DNA of 64,000 nucleotides from Nocardia brasiliensis IFM 10847 (GTDB taxonomy: Bacteria; Actinomycetota; Actinomycetes; Mycobacteriales; Mycobacteriaceae): positions 33,984 through 97,983 of the forward strand of contig NZ_BAUA01000196.1 of assembly GCF_000710915.1 (NCBI RefSeq), in the 5' to 3' direction. The position numbers were made by a program, and so were the translations under genes. Positions 18,183 through 27,078 of the stretch are shown here, piece by piece (positions within the stretch are counted from its first letter, which is position 1; every line of letters begins with the position of its first letter). A model generated the notes under the pieces. It worked only from the letters and a program-made list of their open reading frames with translations. It was not told the origin of the DNA and did not search any database.

Positions 18183-18749
18183 GTGTTACGACGGCGCGGT
18201 GAAGCGCTCGAGGCGGCCATCCTCGAGGCGGCATGGGACGAGTTGAGCGAGCGAGGCTACGCGAACTTGACCATCGATGCGGTCGCCCGGCGAGCCGGCA
18301 CGAGCAAGCCGGTGCTGTATCGGCGCTGGGCCGACAAACAGCAGCTGGTCGAAGCGGCGGTGGTGCGCCGCAACGTGATTGCGCTGATCGCTCCGGCGGA
18401 TACCGGGTCGCTGCGCGGCGATCTGCTCGCCACGCTCACCGCGGCGAGCGAGAAGCAGGGACCGTTTCTGGCGCAGCTGAGCCTGTTGCTCGCGGGTTAC
18501 TTCGCGGAGACCGAGACCAGCTTCGCCGAACTGCGCGACATGATCGTCGCGGGTCGCCGCTCGGGGCGCGACGAGATCATGCAGCGGGCGATCGAGCGGG
18601 GCGAGCTCGATCCCGCCAAGCTCACGCCGCGTATCGCGGCATTACCCTTCGACCTGCTGCGCGCCGAGACGATGATGACGCTGCGACCGGTCGCGCCCGA
18701 GGTGATCGAGGAGATCGTCGACACGATCTTCCTGCCGCTGGTCCGCTAG
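18183..18749 (+). CDS. TetR-family regulator divergent from MFS exporter
   Basis: A 188-residue TetR protein. The HTH is LTIDAVARRAGTSKPVLYRR and a TetR C-terminal helical domain follows. GTG 18183 is preceded by AAGGAG with a short 4-nt spacer. It is divergent from the MFS/monooxygenase pair across an 8-bp-arm inverted repeat, so it probably represses the efflux genes and itself. Confidence 0.88.
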   Translation: MLRRRGEALEAAILEAAWDELSERGYANLTIDAVARRAGTSKPVLYRRWADKQQLVEAAVVRRNVIALIAPADTGSLRGDLLATLTAASEKQGPFLAQLSLLLAGYFAETETSFAELRDMIVAGRRSGRDEIMQRAIERGELDPAKLTPRIAALPFDLLRAETMMTLRPVAPEVIEEIVDTIFLPLVR

Positions 18750-18753
18750 TTCG

Positions 18754-18768
18754 TGCGCCGACGGCGCA
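18754..18768 (+). terminator. Possible hairpin after TetR gene
   Basis: TGCGCC-GAC-GGCGCA begins 5 bp after the TetR stop codon. No T-run follows, so it is at best a weak or non-canonical terminator. Confidence 0.3.
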
Positions 18769-18886
18769 GACGCTCAATCCCTCCCACTTCAACATATATC
18801 GCACCGGGGGGCTTGCGGCAAGGCCCGGGTGGTGTCGCAGAATAGCCGGCCGGAAGTCATAACCTGCGGAAATGGGGTATTGCGAA

Positions 18887-20113
18887 GTGCGTGTGCTACT
18901 GACGACGTGGGGATCGCGCGGGGATGTCGAACCGCTGGCGGGGCTGGCGGTCGCGTTGCGCGAACTGGGCGCGCAGGCGCGGGTGTGCGCGCCGCCGGAC
19001 GACGAGTTCGTCCGGTTGCTGGAGCGGGCGGGTGTGCCGCTGGTGCCGCTCGGTCCGACCGTGCACTCGATCGTCGCCAACCCGAAACCGCCGACCGCGC
19101 AGGACGCGTTCCAGCTCGCTCCCGCGCTGGTCGCCGCCCGGTTCGAGACGCTGATGACGGCCGGTGAGGACTGCGATGCCTTGCTGGCGACCGGGCTGAT
19201 GCCCGCGGGTGCGCGTGACGTAGCCGAAAAGCTGGGCATGCCTTATGTTCTCGCGTGCTTCCATACCCTCGGCCTGCCGTCGCAGCACTTCCCGCCGGGG
19301 CGGCGGCCGGGCACGCCGTCGCCGGACGGGGAGACCGACAACCGGGTGCTGTGGCGCCAGGACGCCGAGCGGGTGAACGCCCTGTACGGGGACGCGCTCA
19401 ACAAGCACCGGGCGGCCATCGGCCTGCCGCCGGTCGACAACGTCCGCGACTACGTGTTCACCGACAGGCCGTGGCTCGCGGCCGACGAGACACTGTGCCC
19501 GGCCGCCGGAAAAACCGACCTCGACGTGGTGCAGACCGGCGCGTGGATCCTGCCGGACCACCGCCCGCTCCCGGACGATCTGGAATCTTTCCTGAATGCC
19601 GGTGCGCCGCCGGTATACGTGGGTTTCGGCAGTATGGCGTCCTACACCGCGACGGATATCGCCCGGGTCGCTATCGAGGCGGTCCGCGCGCAGGGCCGCC
19701 GAGTCCTGCTGGCTCGTGGCTGGGCGGAGCTCACGCCGATCGACGACGCCGCCGACTGCTTCGTCGTCGGCGACGTCAATCAGCAGGCCTTGTTTCCCCG
19801 GCTGGCGGCGGTTGTCCACCACGGCGGCGCGGGTACCACCACGACGGCCGCCCGCGCGGGCGCGCCCCAGGTGATCGTGCCCCATATCGCCGACCAGCCG
19901 TTCTGGGCCGCCCGGATCGCCGAGCTGGGAATCGGTGCGGCGCACCAGGGTTCGACTCCTACCGTCGATTCCCTGTCCGCTGCGCTCGCTACGGCCCTGA
20001 TGTCCGATACCCGCACCCGAGCCGAAGCGGTCGCCCGCGACGTCCGCGGCGACGGTGCCACGATCGCCGCGAAGATGCTCCTCGACCTGGCGGCCGAGAA
20101 CAGTCGGTCGTAG
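18887..20113 (+). CDS. GT1-family glycosyltransferase (MGT/UGT type)
   Basis: A 408-residue GT-B glycosyltransferase. The N-terminus VRVLLTTWGSRGDVEPLAGL is the classic opening of macrolide- and sterol-type glycosyltransferases. The C-terminal donor-binding region has VHHGGAGTTTTAARAGAPQV and HIADQPFWAARIAELG. It transfers a sugar from an NDP-sugar to a small hydrophobic acceptor. GTG 18887 fits the family start; ATG 18872 would add five residues. Next to an FAD monooxygenase, exporter and TetR, a role in inactivating a drug or decorating a metabolite is plausible. The acceptor is unknown. Confidence 0.88.
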   Translation: MRVLLTTWGSRGDVEPLAGLAVALRELGAQARVCAPPDDEFVRLLERAGVPLVPLGPTVHSIVANPKPPTAQDAFQLAPALVAARFETLMTAGEDCDALLATGLMPAGARDVAEKLGMPYVLACFHTLGLPSQHFPPGRRPGTPSPDGETDNRVLWRQDAERVNALYGDALNKHRAAIGLPPVDNVRDYVFTDRPWLAADETLCPAAGKTDLDVVQTGAWILPDHRPLPDDLESFLNAGAPPVYVGFGSMASYTATDIARVAIEAVRAQGRRVLLARGWAELTPIDDAADCFVVGDVNQQALFPRLAAVVHHGGAGTTTTAARAGAPQVIVPHIADQPFWAARIAELGIGAAHQGSTPTVDSLSAALATALMSDTRTRAEAVARDVRGDGATIAAKMLLDLAAENSRS

Positions 20114-20120
20114 ACCGTAC

Positions 20121-20561
20121 CTAGCGTAAGGCCGCGGGGAGGCCGTGAGCCCAGCTGCGCTGTTGCCCACGCTTGACGATGCGCCAGCCGCTGGGCGTGC
20201 GCACGTATTCGTCGATGTACCACATGCCGAGCAGGGTCACCGCGGGATCGCCTTCCTCGACCGGCAGGAGCAGTGCGTTGTAGCACATGATCCGCCCGGT
20301 CGCCCGGTCACCGTCGAGGTGGATCTCCGGGTTGCCCAGCAAATGCTGGGACGCCGAGATCGGCGCCATGCTCGCGGTCAGCCACTCCTTCATGTCGGCC
20401 AGTTGCCCCGCGATACCGCCGAACGCCGTCAGATCGATATAGGCATCCTCGACGAACACGTCGTCGAGAGCCGCGAAATTCCGGCTGTCCACCGCGGTCG
20501 CGTACGCCACCGCCAATTCCTGGATCGCCAACCGATCCGAGATCTCCTGCATGTCGAGCAC
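20121..20561 (-). CDS. SnoaL-like (NTF2-fold) protein at end of hpa operon
   Basis: A 146-residue protein with the SnoaL_4-type NTF2-like pattern (EISDRLAIQELAVAYATAVD, then FVEDAYIDLTAFGG, ending GWRIVKRGQQRSW). Members include ring-hydroxylating dioxygenase beta-like proteins, isomerases and ligand binders. GTG 20561 has AGGAGG just upstream; ATG 20552 (MQEISDRL) and ATG 20579 are alternatives. It lies 115 bp downstream of the aldehyde dehydrogenase on the same strand and is probably the last gene of the hpa transcript. Specific role unknown. Confidence 0.75.
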   Translation of the reverse strand: MLDMQEISDRLAIQELAVAYATAVDSRNFAALDDVFVEDAYIDLTAFGGIAGQLADMKEWLTASMAPISASQHLLGNPEIHLDGDRATGRIMCYNALLLPVEEGDPAVTLLGMWYIDEYVRTPSGWRIVKRGQQRSWAHGLPAALR

Positions 20562-20676
20562 CGAACCTCCTGGAACCATGACTGGAATTCGGAAGTTACC
20601 GGCGGGCGCAGTACCGAGCACAGCCCCCAACGGGCTGCTCGTATCCCGCCGATCGGCGGAACCGGTCGGACACCGT

Positions 20677-22092
20677 TCAGCCGTTGATGATCTGGGGCGC
20701 GGCGACGGCTTTGAGTCCCTCCGTGCCGAATTCGAGGCCGTAGCCGGATTTCTTGGTGCCGCCGAAGGGGACTCGGGGGTCCAGTCCGCCGTGCGAGTTG
20801 ATCCAGACGGTGCCTGCTTCGAGGCGGGTGGCGATGGCGCGGGCGGTGGTGGTGTCGCTGGTCCAGACGGACGCGCCCAACCCGACGTCGAGGGCGTTGG
20901 CCATGGCGATGGCTTGTTCGACGTCGTCGTAGCGGATGATCGGGAGGGCAGGGCCGAACTGCTCTTCGGTCACCAGCGGGTTGTCGTTGTCGATATCGGC
21001 GACCAGGGTGAGCGGATAGAAGTTTCCGGGTGCGGCGAGATCGGGATCGCCACCGGTGAGCAGGGTCGCACCGGAGGCGCGCGCCGCGTCGACGAGCCCG
21101 GCGACGATATCGAACTGCCTGCGATTCTGCAGCGGCCCGAGGACATTGGCTTCGTCGAGGCCCCGGCCCATCGGCATGGCCGCCGCGACCTCGACGAGCG
21201 CCGCGCACACCTGTTCGTAGACATCGGTATGCACATAGAGCCGTTTCATGGCCGCACAGGTCTGGCCGGTGTTGATGAACGCGCCCCAGAACAGATCCTG
21301 GGCGATGGCGCGCGGATTGACGTCCGGCAGCACGATGCCCGCGTCGTTGCCGCCCAATTCGAGGGTCAGCCGCTTCACGGTATCGGCCGAACCCTTGATG
21401 ACGGCCTGCCCCGTGCGGGTGGAGCCGGTGAACATCACCTTGTCGATCTCGGGGTGGCTCGCGAGCCGGGCGCCCAGCTCGCCCGCACCCGCCACCACTC
21501 GCAGAATGTCTTGCGGCAGTGCGCTGTTGAGCACCTCGACCAGCGCGAGCACACTCAACGGCGTGTACTCGGAGGGTTTGACCACGGCGGTGTTGCCCAT
21601 GCGCAGCGCGGGCGCGACCTGCCAGACGGTGATCATCATCGGCCAGTTCCACGGGCCGATGGCGCCCACCACCCCGAGCGGGCGGTAACGCAGTTCCGCG
21701 TGGGCGGTGTCGTCGTCGACCACGGTTTCGCCGGGCAACGGTGTGGTCGCGGCCGACCGCAGCCACGCGGCGCACGCACCCACTTCGAAGCGGGCGTTGG
21801 GGCCGTTGAGCGGTTTGCCCTGTTCCCGCGAAAGCAGTTCGGCGAGTGGCTCGCTCGCCGCCTCGATCGCGTCGGCCGCGCGTAGGAGGAGCGCGGCGCG
21901 CTCCTCGTCGGTGCGCGCCGCCCACCCGGGCTGCGCGGCGCGGGCCCGGGCGATGGCCGCGTCGAGTTCGCTGACGGGTTGGCAGCGGACCCGGCCGACC
22001 TCCGCGCCCGTCGCGGGGTCCGAGATCACCCGGCCGTCGGGGTCGGTGACGGTCGCGAGGAGGTTCTCGTAAGTGACTGTCGGAGAGGTCAT
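20677..22092 (-). CDS. Aldehyde dehydrogenase of the hpa operon
   Basis: A 471-residue ALDH with VGAIGPWNWPMMITVWQVAP, LTLELGGNDAG and the catalytic Cys in FINTGQTCAAMKRLYVH. The start ATG at 22092 overlaps the hpaI stop (ATGA), so it is coupled to the aldolase that yields succinate semialdehyde. Oxidation of that product to succinate is therefore the most direct role. Oxidation of 4-hydroxyphenylacetaldehyde from an upstream amine oxidase is a good alternative. Sequence alone does not decide. Confidence 0.85.
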   Translation of the reverse strand: MTSPTVTYENLLATVTDPDGRVISDPATGAEVGRVRCQPVSELDAAIARARAAQPGWAARTDEERAALLLRAADAIEAASEPLAELLSREQGKPLNGPNARFEVGACAAWLRSAATTPLPGETVVDDDTAHAELRYRPLGVVGAIGPWNWPMMITVWQVAPALRMGNTAVVKPSEYTPLSVLALVEVLNSALPQDILRVVAGAGELGARLASHPEIDKVMFTGSTRTGQAVIKGSADTVKRLTLELGGNDAGIVLPDVNPRAIAQDLFWGAFINTGQTCAAMKRLYVHTDVYEQVCAALVEVAAAMPMGRGLDEANVLGPLQNRRQFDIVAGLVDAARASGATLLTGGDPDLAAPGNFYPLTLVADIDNDNPLVTEEQFGPALPIIRYDDVEQAIAMANALDVGLGASVWTSDTTTARAIATRLEAGTVWINSHGGLDPRVPFGGTKKSGYGLEFGTEGLKAVAAPQIING

Positions 22093-22904
22093 TGCGCAAT
22101 CCTTCGGTGTCGGTCGGGCTCGTCGCGTGGCGAGCCGATGAATCGGTGGGCCAGCGCCTCCGACCCCCGGGCGAGCAGCGCGGCGTCCGCGCCGACGAGC
22201 AGGAACGTCGCCCCGTGCTGGGCGTACACCGCCGCCTGGTCGGGATCGAAAGCGTTCACGCCCACGGGCTTTCCGGCCGCCAGCACCGCGCTGAAGGCGC
22301 GGCGTACCTGTGCCGTGACATCCGGATGGGTCTGCTGACCGAGCAACCCCATAGCGGCCGCGAGATCACTCGGGCCGACGAAAACTCCGTCGATGCCAGG
22401 TGTTTCGGCGATGGCGCGGGCATTGCCGACGCCCTCCGTCGTCTCGATCTGCACGAACACCGACACATGGTCGGCGGCCTCGGGGAGGTAGCCGTCGATG
22501 CGATTCCAGCGCGCGGAGCGCGCGAGCGCGCTGCCCACGCCGCGTCGCCCGAACGGCGGGTACTGCGCCGCCGCAGCGATATCGCGCGCCTGCTCGACGG
22601 TGGACACCATCGGCACCAGAATGCTCTGCGCGCCCAGATCCAGGACCTGCTTGATGACCACGGTGTCACCCACGGGGACCCGGACAACCGGTGTCACGGC
22701 GTAGCCGGACACGGCATACAGTTGCGCGAGCACGGATTCCAGTCCGTTCGGCGCGTGCTCCATGTCGACGAGCACCCAGTCGAGCCCGGACCCGGCCATG
22801 ATTTCGGCGACCACCGGCGATCCGGTGGTGATCCAGCCGCCGTACAGCGGCCGGCCGGTGTTCGCCAGCACCTCGCGCAGGGTCGGATTCAGGCGAAGCG
22901 GCAT
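22089..22904 (-). CDS. hpaI: 4-hydroxy-2-oxoheptanedioate aldolase
   Basis: A 271-residue HpcH/HpaI-family class II aldolase. It has the motifs GSGLDWVLVDMEHAPNG, QIETTEGVGNARAIAETP and GIDGVFVGPSDLAAAMG, which supply the metal-binding Glu and Asp. It cleaves the pathway intermediate to pyruvate and succinate semialdehyde. ATG 22904 lies inside the end of hpaH (16-bp overlap), showing tight coupling. The longer in-frame start at 22961 would lie within the hpaH coding region and is rejected. Confidence 0.9.
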   Translation of the reverse strand: MPLRLNPTLREVLANTGRPLYGGWITTGSPVVAEIMAGSGLDWVLVDMEHAPNGLESVLAQLYAVSGYAVTPVVRVPVGDTVVIKQVLDLGAQSILVPMVSTVEQARDIAAAAQYPPFGRRGVGSALARSARWNRIDGYLPEAADHVSVFVQIETTEGVGNARAIAETPGIDGVFVGPSDLAAAMGLLGQQTHPDVTAQVRRAFSAVLAAGKPVGVNAFDPDQAAVYAQHGATFLLVGADAALLARGSEALAHRFIGSPRDEPDRHRRIAQ

Positions 22905-23674
22905 GCGATCGTTCCCATCGGTCCGTAGTCGGCGAAGATGGTGTCGCCGGGCTCGACCCACAGCGGCCGGGTGAACGAGCCGGCGAGCACGAGTTCGCCG
23001 GCGTCGAGCCGGTCGCCGTGCTCGGCGAGCTTGTTCGCCAGCCAGGCGACCCCCGTCGCGGGGTGGTTGAGTACCGCGGCGGCCACACCCGATTCCTCGA
23101 TCGTCTCGTTGCGATAGAGCAGCGCGGACACCCAGCGCAGGTCGACCGTGTCGGGCCGCACCGGGTTTCCGCCGTAGACCAGTCCGCCCATCGCCGCGTT
23201 GTCACTGATCGTGTCGACGATCGTCCGGCCCGCCAGGTCGATCCGCGAGCTCAGGATCTCCAGCGCCGGAACCACGTATTCGGTGGCCCGCATGACATCG
23301 AAGATCGTGGCGCCGGGGCCGTCGATCGGCGCACCGAGCACGAAGGCGAGCTCGACCTCGATCCGCACGTTGGCGAACCGTCCGTGTTCGATGACCGCGC
23401 CGTTGTCGTAGACCATGTCGTCGAAGACGGCCCCGTAGTCCGGCTCGGTGATGCCGGTGGCCGCCTGCATCACCTTGCTGGTGAGCCCGATCTTGCGGCC
23501 GACGGGTCTGCGGCCGTTCGCGATACCGCGCCGACGCCATTCGTTCTGTACCGCATACGAATCCGCGACCGTCATCTCGGGGTAGCGAGCGGTCAGCAAC
23601 GGGATGGTGCGGCGGTCCCGCTCCGCGGCGGCCAATTCATCGGCGATCGCCGTGATCACCTCGCTGGGCAGCAT
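22889..23674 (-). CDS. hpaH: 2-oxo-hept-4-ene-1,7-dioate hydratase
   Basis: A 261-residue hydratase of the fumarylacetoacetate-hydrolase superfamily. It opens MLPSEVITAIADELAAAERD and carries RKIGLTSKVMQAATGI, RIEVELAFVLGAPIDGPGAT (acidic metal ligands) and AGSFTRPLWVEPGDTI. These match HpaH/MhpD-type vinylpyruvate hydratases in order and length (about 265 residues). It hydrates 2-oxo-hept-4-ene-dioate before the aldolase HpaI. ATG 23674 has a clear upstream context 11 bp after the hpaD stop. Confidence 0.9.
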   Translation of the reverse strand: MLPSEVITAIADELAAAERDRRTIPLLTARYPEMTVADSYAVQNEWRRRGIANGRRPVGRKIGLTSKVMQAATGITEPDYGAVFDDMVYDNGAVIEHGRFANVRIEVELAFVLGAPIDGPGATIFDVMRATEYVVPALEILSSRIDLAGRTIVDTISDNAAMGGLVYGGNPVRPDTVDLRWVSALLYRNETIEESGVAAAVLNHPATGVAWLANKLAEHGDRLDAGELVLAGSFTRPLWVEPGDTIFADYGPMGTIACRFA

Positions 23675-23685
23675 CGGTGCTCCTG

Positions 23686-24837
23686 TCAGAGTTGCGCGCC
23701 GAGCTTGTACTCGCCGGGCGCCCGGCCGGTATCGGTGCGGCTGTCCGGCTTTCGGGTGTAGGAGAAGCCGTCGGCGCCGATCGTGACGGCCATCTCCGAA
23801 TCGTCGGTCCGCGCGGCGATCGGCTGCGGATTGCCGTCCAGGTCCAGGACGAGCGAGGCCTCGGTGTACCAGCTCGGCACCACCGCCGTGCCCCACCAGT
23901 CGCGGCGCTGATTGTCGTGCACGTCCCAGGTGACCACCGGATTGTCCGGGTCGCCGGTGTAGTAGTCCTGCGTGTAGATTTCGACGCGGTGCCCGTCGGG
24001 GTCGCGCAGGTACAGGTAGAAGGCGTTCGAGACGCCGTGGCGGCCGGGTCCGCGCTCGATCCGGTCGGACAGCCGCAGCGCGCCGAGCTTGTCGCAGATG
24101 GCGATGATGTTGTGCTTCTCGTGCGTGGCGAACGCGACGTGGTGCATGCGCGGCCCGTTGCCGCCGGTCATCGCGGTGTCGTGCACCGTGGACTTGCGGC
24201 GCAGCCACGCCGCGTACACCGTGCCCGCCGCGTCCTGGATGTCCTCGGTGACCCGGAAACCCAAGTCCTGCATGTACTTCACGGCTCGCGGCACGTCGGG
24301 TGTGACCTGGTTGAAGTGGTCGAGCCGGACCAGCGCGCCCGGGGTGTGCAGCTGGTAGTGCCAGGCCAGCCGCTCGACGTGTGCGGCGGCGTAGAAGAAC
24401 TCGTACGGGAAGCCGAGCGGATCCTCGACCCGCACCGAGTCCCCGATGCCCTTGGTGAAGCCGGTCGCCCGTCGCTCGACGCGGCAGCCCAGCTCGGTGT
24501 AGAAGGCCACGGCCCGGTCGAGTTCCGCGGGACCGCGCACGCGGTAGGAGAAGGCCGCGACGGCGGCGATCGGCCCCTTGCGCAGCACGAGGTTGTGGTG
24601 GATGAACTCCTCGAACGACCGCAGGTAGACGGTGTTTTCGTCTTCTTCGGTGACCACCAGGCCGAGGACGTCGACATAGAAGTGACGCGAGCGCGCCAGG
24701 TCCGTCACGACGAGTTCCATGTAGGCGCAACGCAGCACGTCCGGCGGCGCCGAATCCGGCGTGCGGAGTGGCTCGGCCGAGCGAATCGGATTTTCCGCGG
24801 TCACAACAGGTTCGGGGGAGTCGGGAGTGATGGTCAC
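23686..24837 (-). CDS. hpaD: 3,4-dihydroxyphenylacetate 2,3-dioxygenase (type I extradiol)
   Basis: A 383-residue VOC-fold extradiol dioxygenase of the Brevibacterium homoprotocatechuate dioxygenase kind. The iron ligands are visible as His174 (RLDHFNQVTP), His233 (MHHVAFATHE) and Glu286 (GHRVEIYTQDYY), with the same spacing as His155/His214/Glu267 in the Brevibacterium enzyme. The C-terminal GADGFSYTRK is also shared. It opens the ring of homoprotocatechuate to 5-carboxymethyl-2-hydroxymuconate semialdehyde. GTG 24837 overlaps the hpaE stop (GTGA). The N-terminus is about 19 residues longer than the Brevibacterium protein; an internal start at Met40 would be too short. Confidence 0.95.
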   Translation of the reverse strand: MTITPDSPEPVVTAENPIRSAEPLRTPDSAPPDVLRCAYMELVVTDLARSRHFYVDVLGLVVTEEDENTVYLRSFEEFIHHNLVLRKGPIAAVAAFSYRVRGPAELDRAVAFYTELGCRVERRATGFTKGIGDSVRVEDPLGFPYEFFYAAAHVERLAWHYQLHTPGALVRLDHFNQVTPDVPRAVKYMQDLGFRVTEDIQDAAGTVYAAWLRRKSTVHDTAMTGGNGPRMHHVAFATHEKHNIIAICDKLGALRLSDRIERGPGRHGVSNAFYLYLRDPDGHRVEIYTQDYYTGDPDNPVVTWDVHDNQRRDWWGTAVVPSWYTEASLVLDLDGNPQPIAARTDDSEMAVTIGADGFSYTRKPDSRTDTGRAPGEYKLGAQL

Positions 24838-26360
24838 GCTGATTCCTGCTTGCCGAAGGTCGGATTGTGGGCCGGGCCGAGGGTGATGTGCACAGCCTGC
24901 TGGTCGGTGTAGAAGTCGATGGAGCGGTAGCCGCCCTCGTGGCCCAGCCCGGAGGCCTTCACGCCGCCGAACGGGGTGCGCAGGTCGCGGACGTTGTTGG
25001 AATTGAGCCAGACCATGCCGGCCTCGACCGCCTGCGCGAAGGTGTGCGCGCGTTGCAGATTCGTGGTCCAGACGTAGGCGGCGAGGCCGTACCGGACCCC
25101 GTTGGCGAGCGCGAGCGCCTCGGCCTCGGTATCGAACGGTGTGATGGCGACGACCGGGCCGAAGATCTCTTCCTGGAAGATCCGCGCGTCCGGCGCGACG
25201 TCGGCGAACACGGTCGGCGCGACGAAGTTTCCGGAGTCGAACCCGTCCGGCCGACCGCCGCCGGCGACCAGGCGCCCCTCGGACCTGCCGATGTCGATAT
25301 AGCTCATCACCTTGGCGTAATGCTCCGGATGGACCAGCGCGCCCACCTCGGTGGCCGGATCGTGCGGGTAGCCGACGGCCACCCGTTTCGCCTGCGCCGC
25401 ATAGCGTTCGACGAACTCGTCGTAGATCGATCGTTCGACGAGGATGCGGCTGCCCGCGGTGCACCGCTCGCCGTTGAGCGAGAAGACGCCGAAGATGGTC
25501 GCGTCCACGGCGGCGTCGAGGTCGGCGTCGGCGAACACGATCGCGGGGCTCTTGCCGCCCAGCTCCATCGACAGCCCCTTGAGTGACGCGGCGGCGTTGC
25601 CGAAGATGATCTGGCCGGTGCGACTCTCGCCGGTGAACGAGATCAACGGCACGTCAGGGTGTTTCACGAGCGCGTCGCCCGCTTCCTCGCCGAGTCCGTT
25701 GACGAGGTTGAACACGCCGCGCGGCAGTCCGGCCTCCTCGAAGATCCCGGCCCACAGCGACGCGGACAGGGGAGTGAACTCGGCGGGCTTGAGCACCACG
25801 GTGTTTCCGGTGGCCAGCGCGGGCCCCAGCTTCCACGACTCCAGCATGAACGGCGTGTTCCACGGGGTGATCAACCCGGCCACCCCGATCGGCTTGCGGT
25901 TGACGTAGTTGAGCTGTTGCCCGGGCACCTTGTAGGTGTCGTCGACCTGGGCGACGACGAGATCGGCGAAGAAGCGGAAGTTCTCGGCCGCGCGGCGGGC
26001 CTGGCCGAGCGCCTGGGTGATGGGCAACCCCGAGTCGAACGATTCGAGTTCGGCCAGCCGCGCGTCCCGGGACTCGACGATGTCCGCGATCCGGTACAGG
26101 ATGCGGGACCGCTCGCGGGGGCGCATGCGCGGCCAGGGTCCGTCGCGAAAAGCGGTGGCCGCGGCGGTCACCGCGCGGTCGATATCGGCTCGCTTGCCCG
26201 CGGCCGCCCGGACGTAGACCTCGTTGGTGACCGGGTCCAGGACACCGAAGGTGGCATCGTCGACCGAATCCACGAAGGCGCCGTCGATGTAGTGCTGGAT
26301 CCGCGTCGGCAGGTCCGCGGGCATGTGCGGGGTGGCGGCAGTGCGCACCGCGTTCGTCAT
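24834..26360 (-). CDS. hpaE: 5-carboxymethyl-2-hydroxymuconate semialdehyde dehydrogenase
   Basis: A 508-residue ALDH. It has YVNRKPIGVAGLITPWNTPF, SMELGGKSPAIVFADADLDA and the catalytic Cys in SLNGERCTAGSRILVE, and ends QQAVHITLGPAHNPTFGKQE. These segments are characteristic of HpaE, and it is coupled to hpaD by a 4-bp overlap. It oxidises the ring-cleavage semialdehyde to 5-carboxymethyl-2-hydroxymuconate with NAD+. Start ATG 26360. Confidence 0.92.
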   Translation of the reverse strand: MTNAVRTAATPHMPADLPTRIQHYIDGAFVDSVDDATFGVLDPVTNEVYVRAAAGKRADIDRAVTAAATAFRDGPWPRMRPRERSRILYRIADIVESRDARLAELESFDSGLPITQALGQARRAAENFRFFADLVVAQVDDTYKVPGQQLNYVNRKPIGVAGLITPWNTPFMLESWKLGPALATGNTVVLKPAEFTPLSASLWAGIFEEAGLPRGVFNLVNGLGEEAGDALVKHPDVPLISFTGESRTGQIIFGNAAASLKGLSMELGGKSPAIVFADADLDAAVDATIFGVFSLNGERCTAGSRILVERSIYDEFVERYAAQAKRVAVGYPHDPATEVGALVHPEHYAKVMSYIDIGRSEGRLVAGGGRPDGFDSGNFVAPTVFADVAPDARIFQEEIFGPVVAITPFDTEAEALALANGVRYGLAAYVWTTNLQRAHTFAQAVEAGMVWLNSNNVRDLRTPFGGVKASGLGHEGGYRSIDFYTDQQAVHITLGPAHNPTFGKQESA

Positions 26361-26379
26361 GAACGACTCCAGTTCGGGT

Positions 26380-27078
26380 TCAGGTGGCCGGTAGGCCGAA
26401 AGTCTCGTCGGGGTGTTCGTGGATCAGGTAGGCGTCGAGCGTGGCGGCGCGGTGGCGGCGGGCGACCTTCTCGATCTCGCCGAGCGGTGCGCCGATCTCG
26501 ATGAGGCGCACGATGTTCTCGTGTTCGCGCACGGATTCGTGCGCCCGCCCGGGGACGAAGGAGAACGTCGAGGACCGCAGGTGCCCCAGGCGGGCCCATT
26601 CCGCCTCGACGAGCGTGACGAGGCGGGGATTGACGCACTTGGTGAACAGGATCGAATGGAACTCGTGGTTGAGCGCGGTGAAGGCGCTCGGGTCGAAATC
26701 GCCCAGGGACTCGACCATCCGCTCGTTCACCGCTCGCGCGCGGCGCAGGTCGTCTTCGGTCAGGCGGCCCGCGGCGAGCGCCGTCGCCGCGCCTTCCAGC
26801 ACGCTCAGCGCCTGCATACTGTGCCGGTACTGCGAATCGTCCACCATCGAAACCTGCGCGCCGACATTGCGTTCGAAGGTGACCAGGCCTTCGGCCTCGA
26901 GCTGGCGGATCGCTTCGCGCACCGGGACCACGCTCATGTCCAGTTCCTTGGCGATGGTGCTGAGCACCAGCCGGTAACCCGGCGTGTACTCCTGACGCGC
27001 GATCCGCTCCTTGAGCCAGTGGTACGCGACCTGTGACTTGCTCTGCGTAGCACTGGGATTCACTGGCTCTTGCGCCAT
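26380..27078 (-). CDS. GntR/FadR-family regulator of the hpa operon
   Basis: A 232-residue FCD-type GntR regulator. The winged HTH is STIAKELDMSVVPVREAIRQ (about residues 40-75). The C-terminal FCD helices carry the metal/ligand histidines in LNHEFHSILF, REHENIVRLI and RRHRAATLDAY. ATG 27078 has GAGG 8 nt upstream and overlaps the fusion gene by 19 bp, so it is translated from the hpa transcript. It probably senses a pathway acid and represses the divergent promoter at 28548-28668. Confidence 0.88.
   Translation of the reverse strand: MAQEPVNPSATQSKSQVAYHWLKERIARQEYTPGYRLVLSTIAKELDMSVVPVREAIRQLEAEGLVTFERNVGAQVSMVDDSQYRHSMQALSVLEGAATALAAGRLTEDDLRRARAVNERMVESLGDFDPSAFTALNHEFHSILFTKCVNPRLVTLVEAEWARLGHLRSSTFSFVPGRAHESVREHENIVRLIEIGAPLGEIEKVARRHRAATLDAYLIHEHPDETFGLPAT

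Noticed and set aside
23686..25464. 592-codon version of the extradiol dioxygenase
   Set aside because: The first 200 or so residues overlap hpaE in another frame; the real start is GTG 24837, coupled to the hpaE stop.
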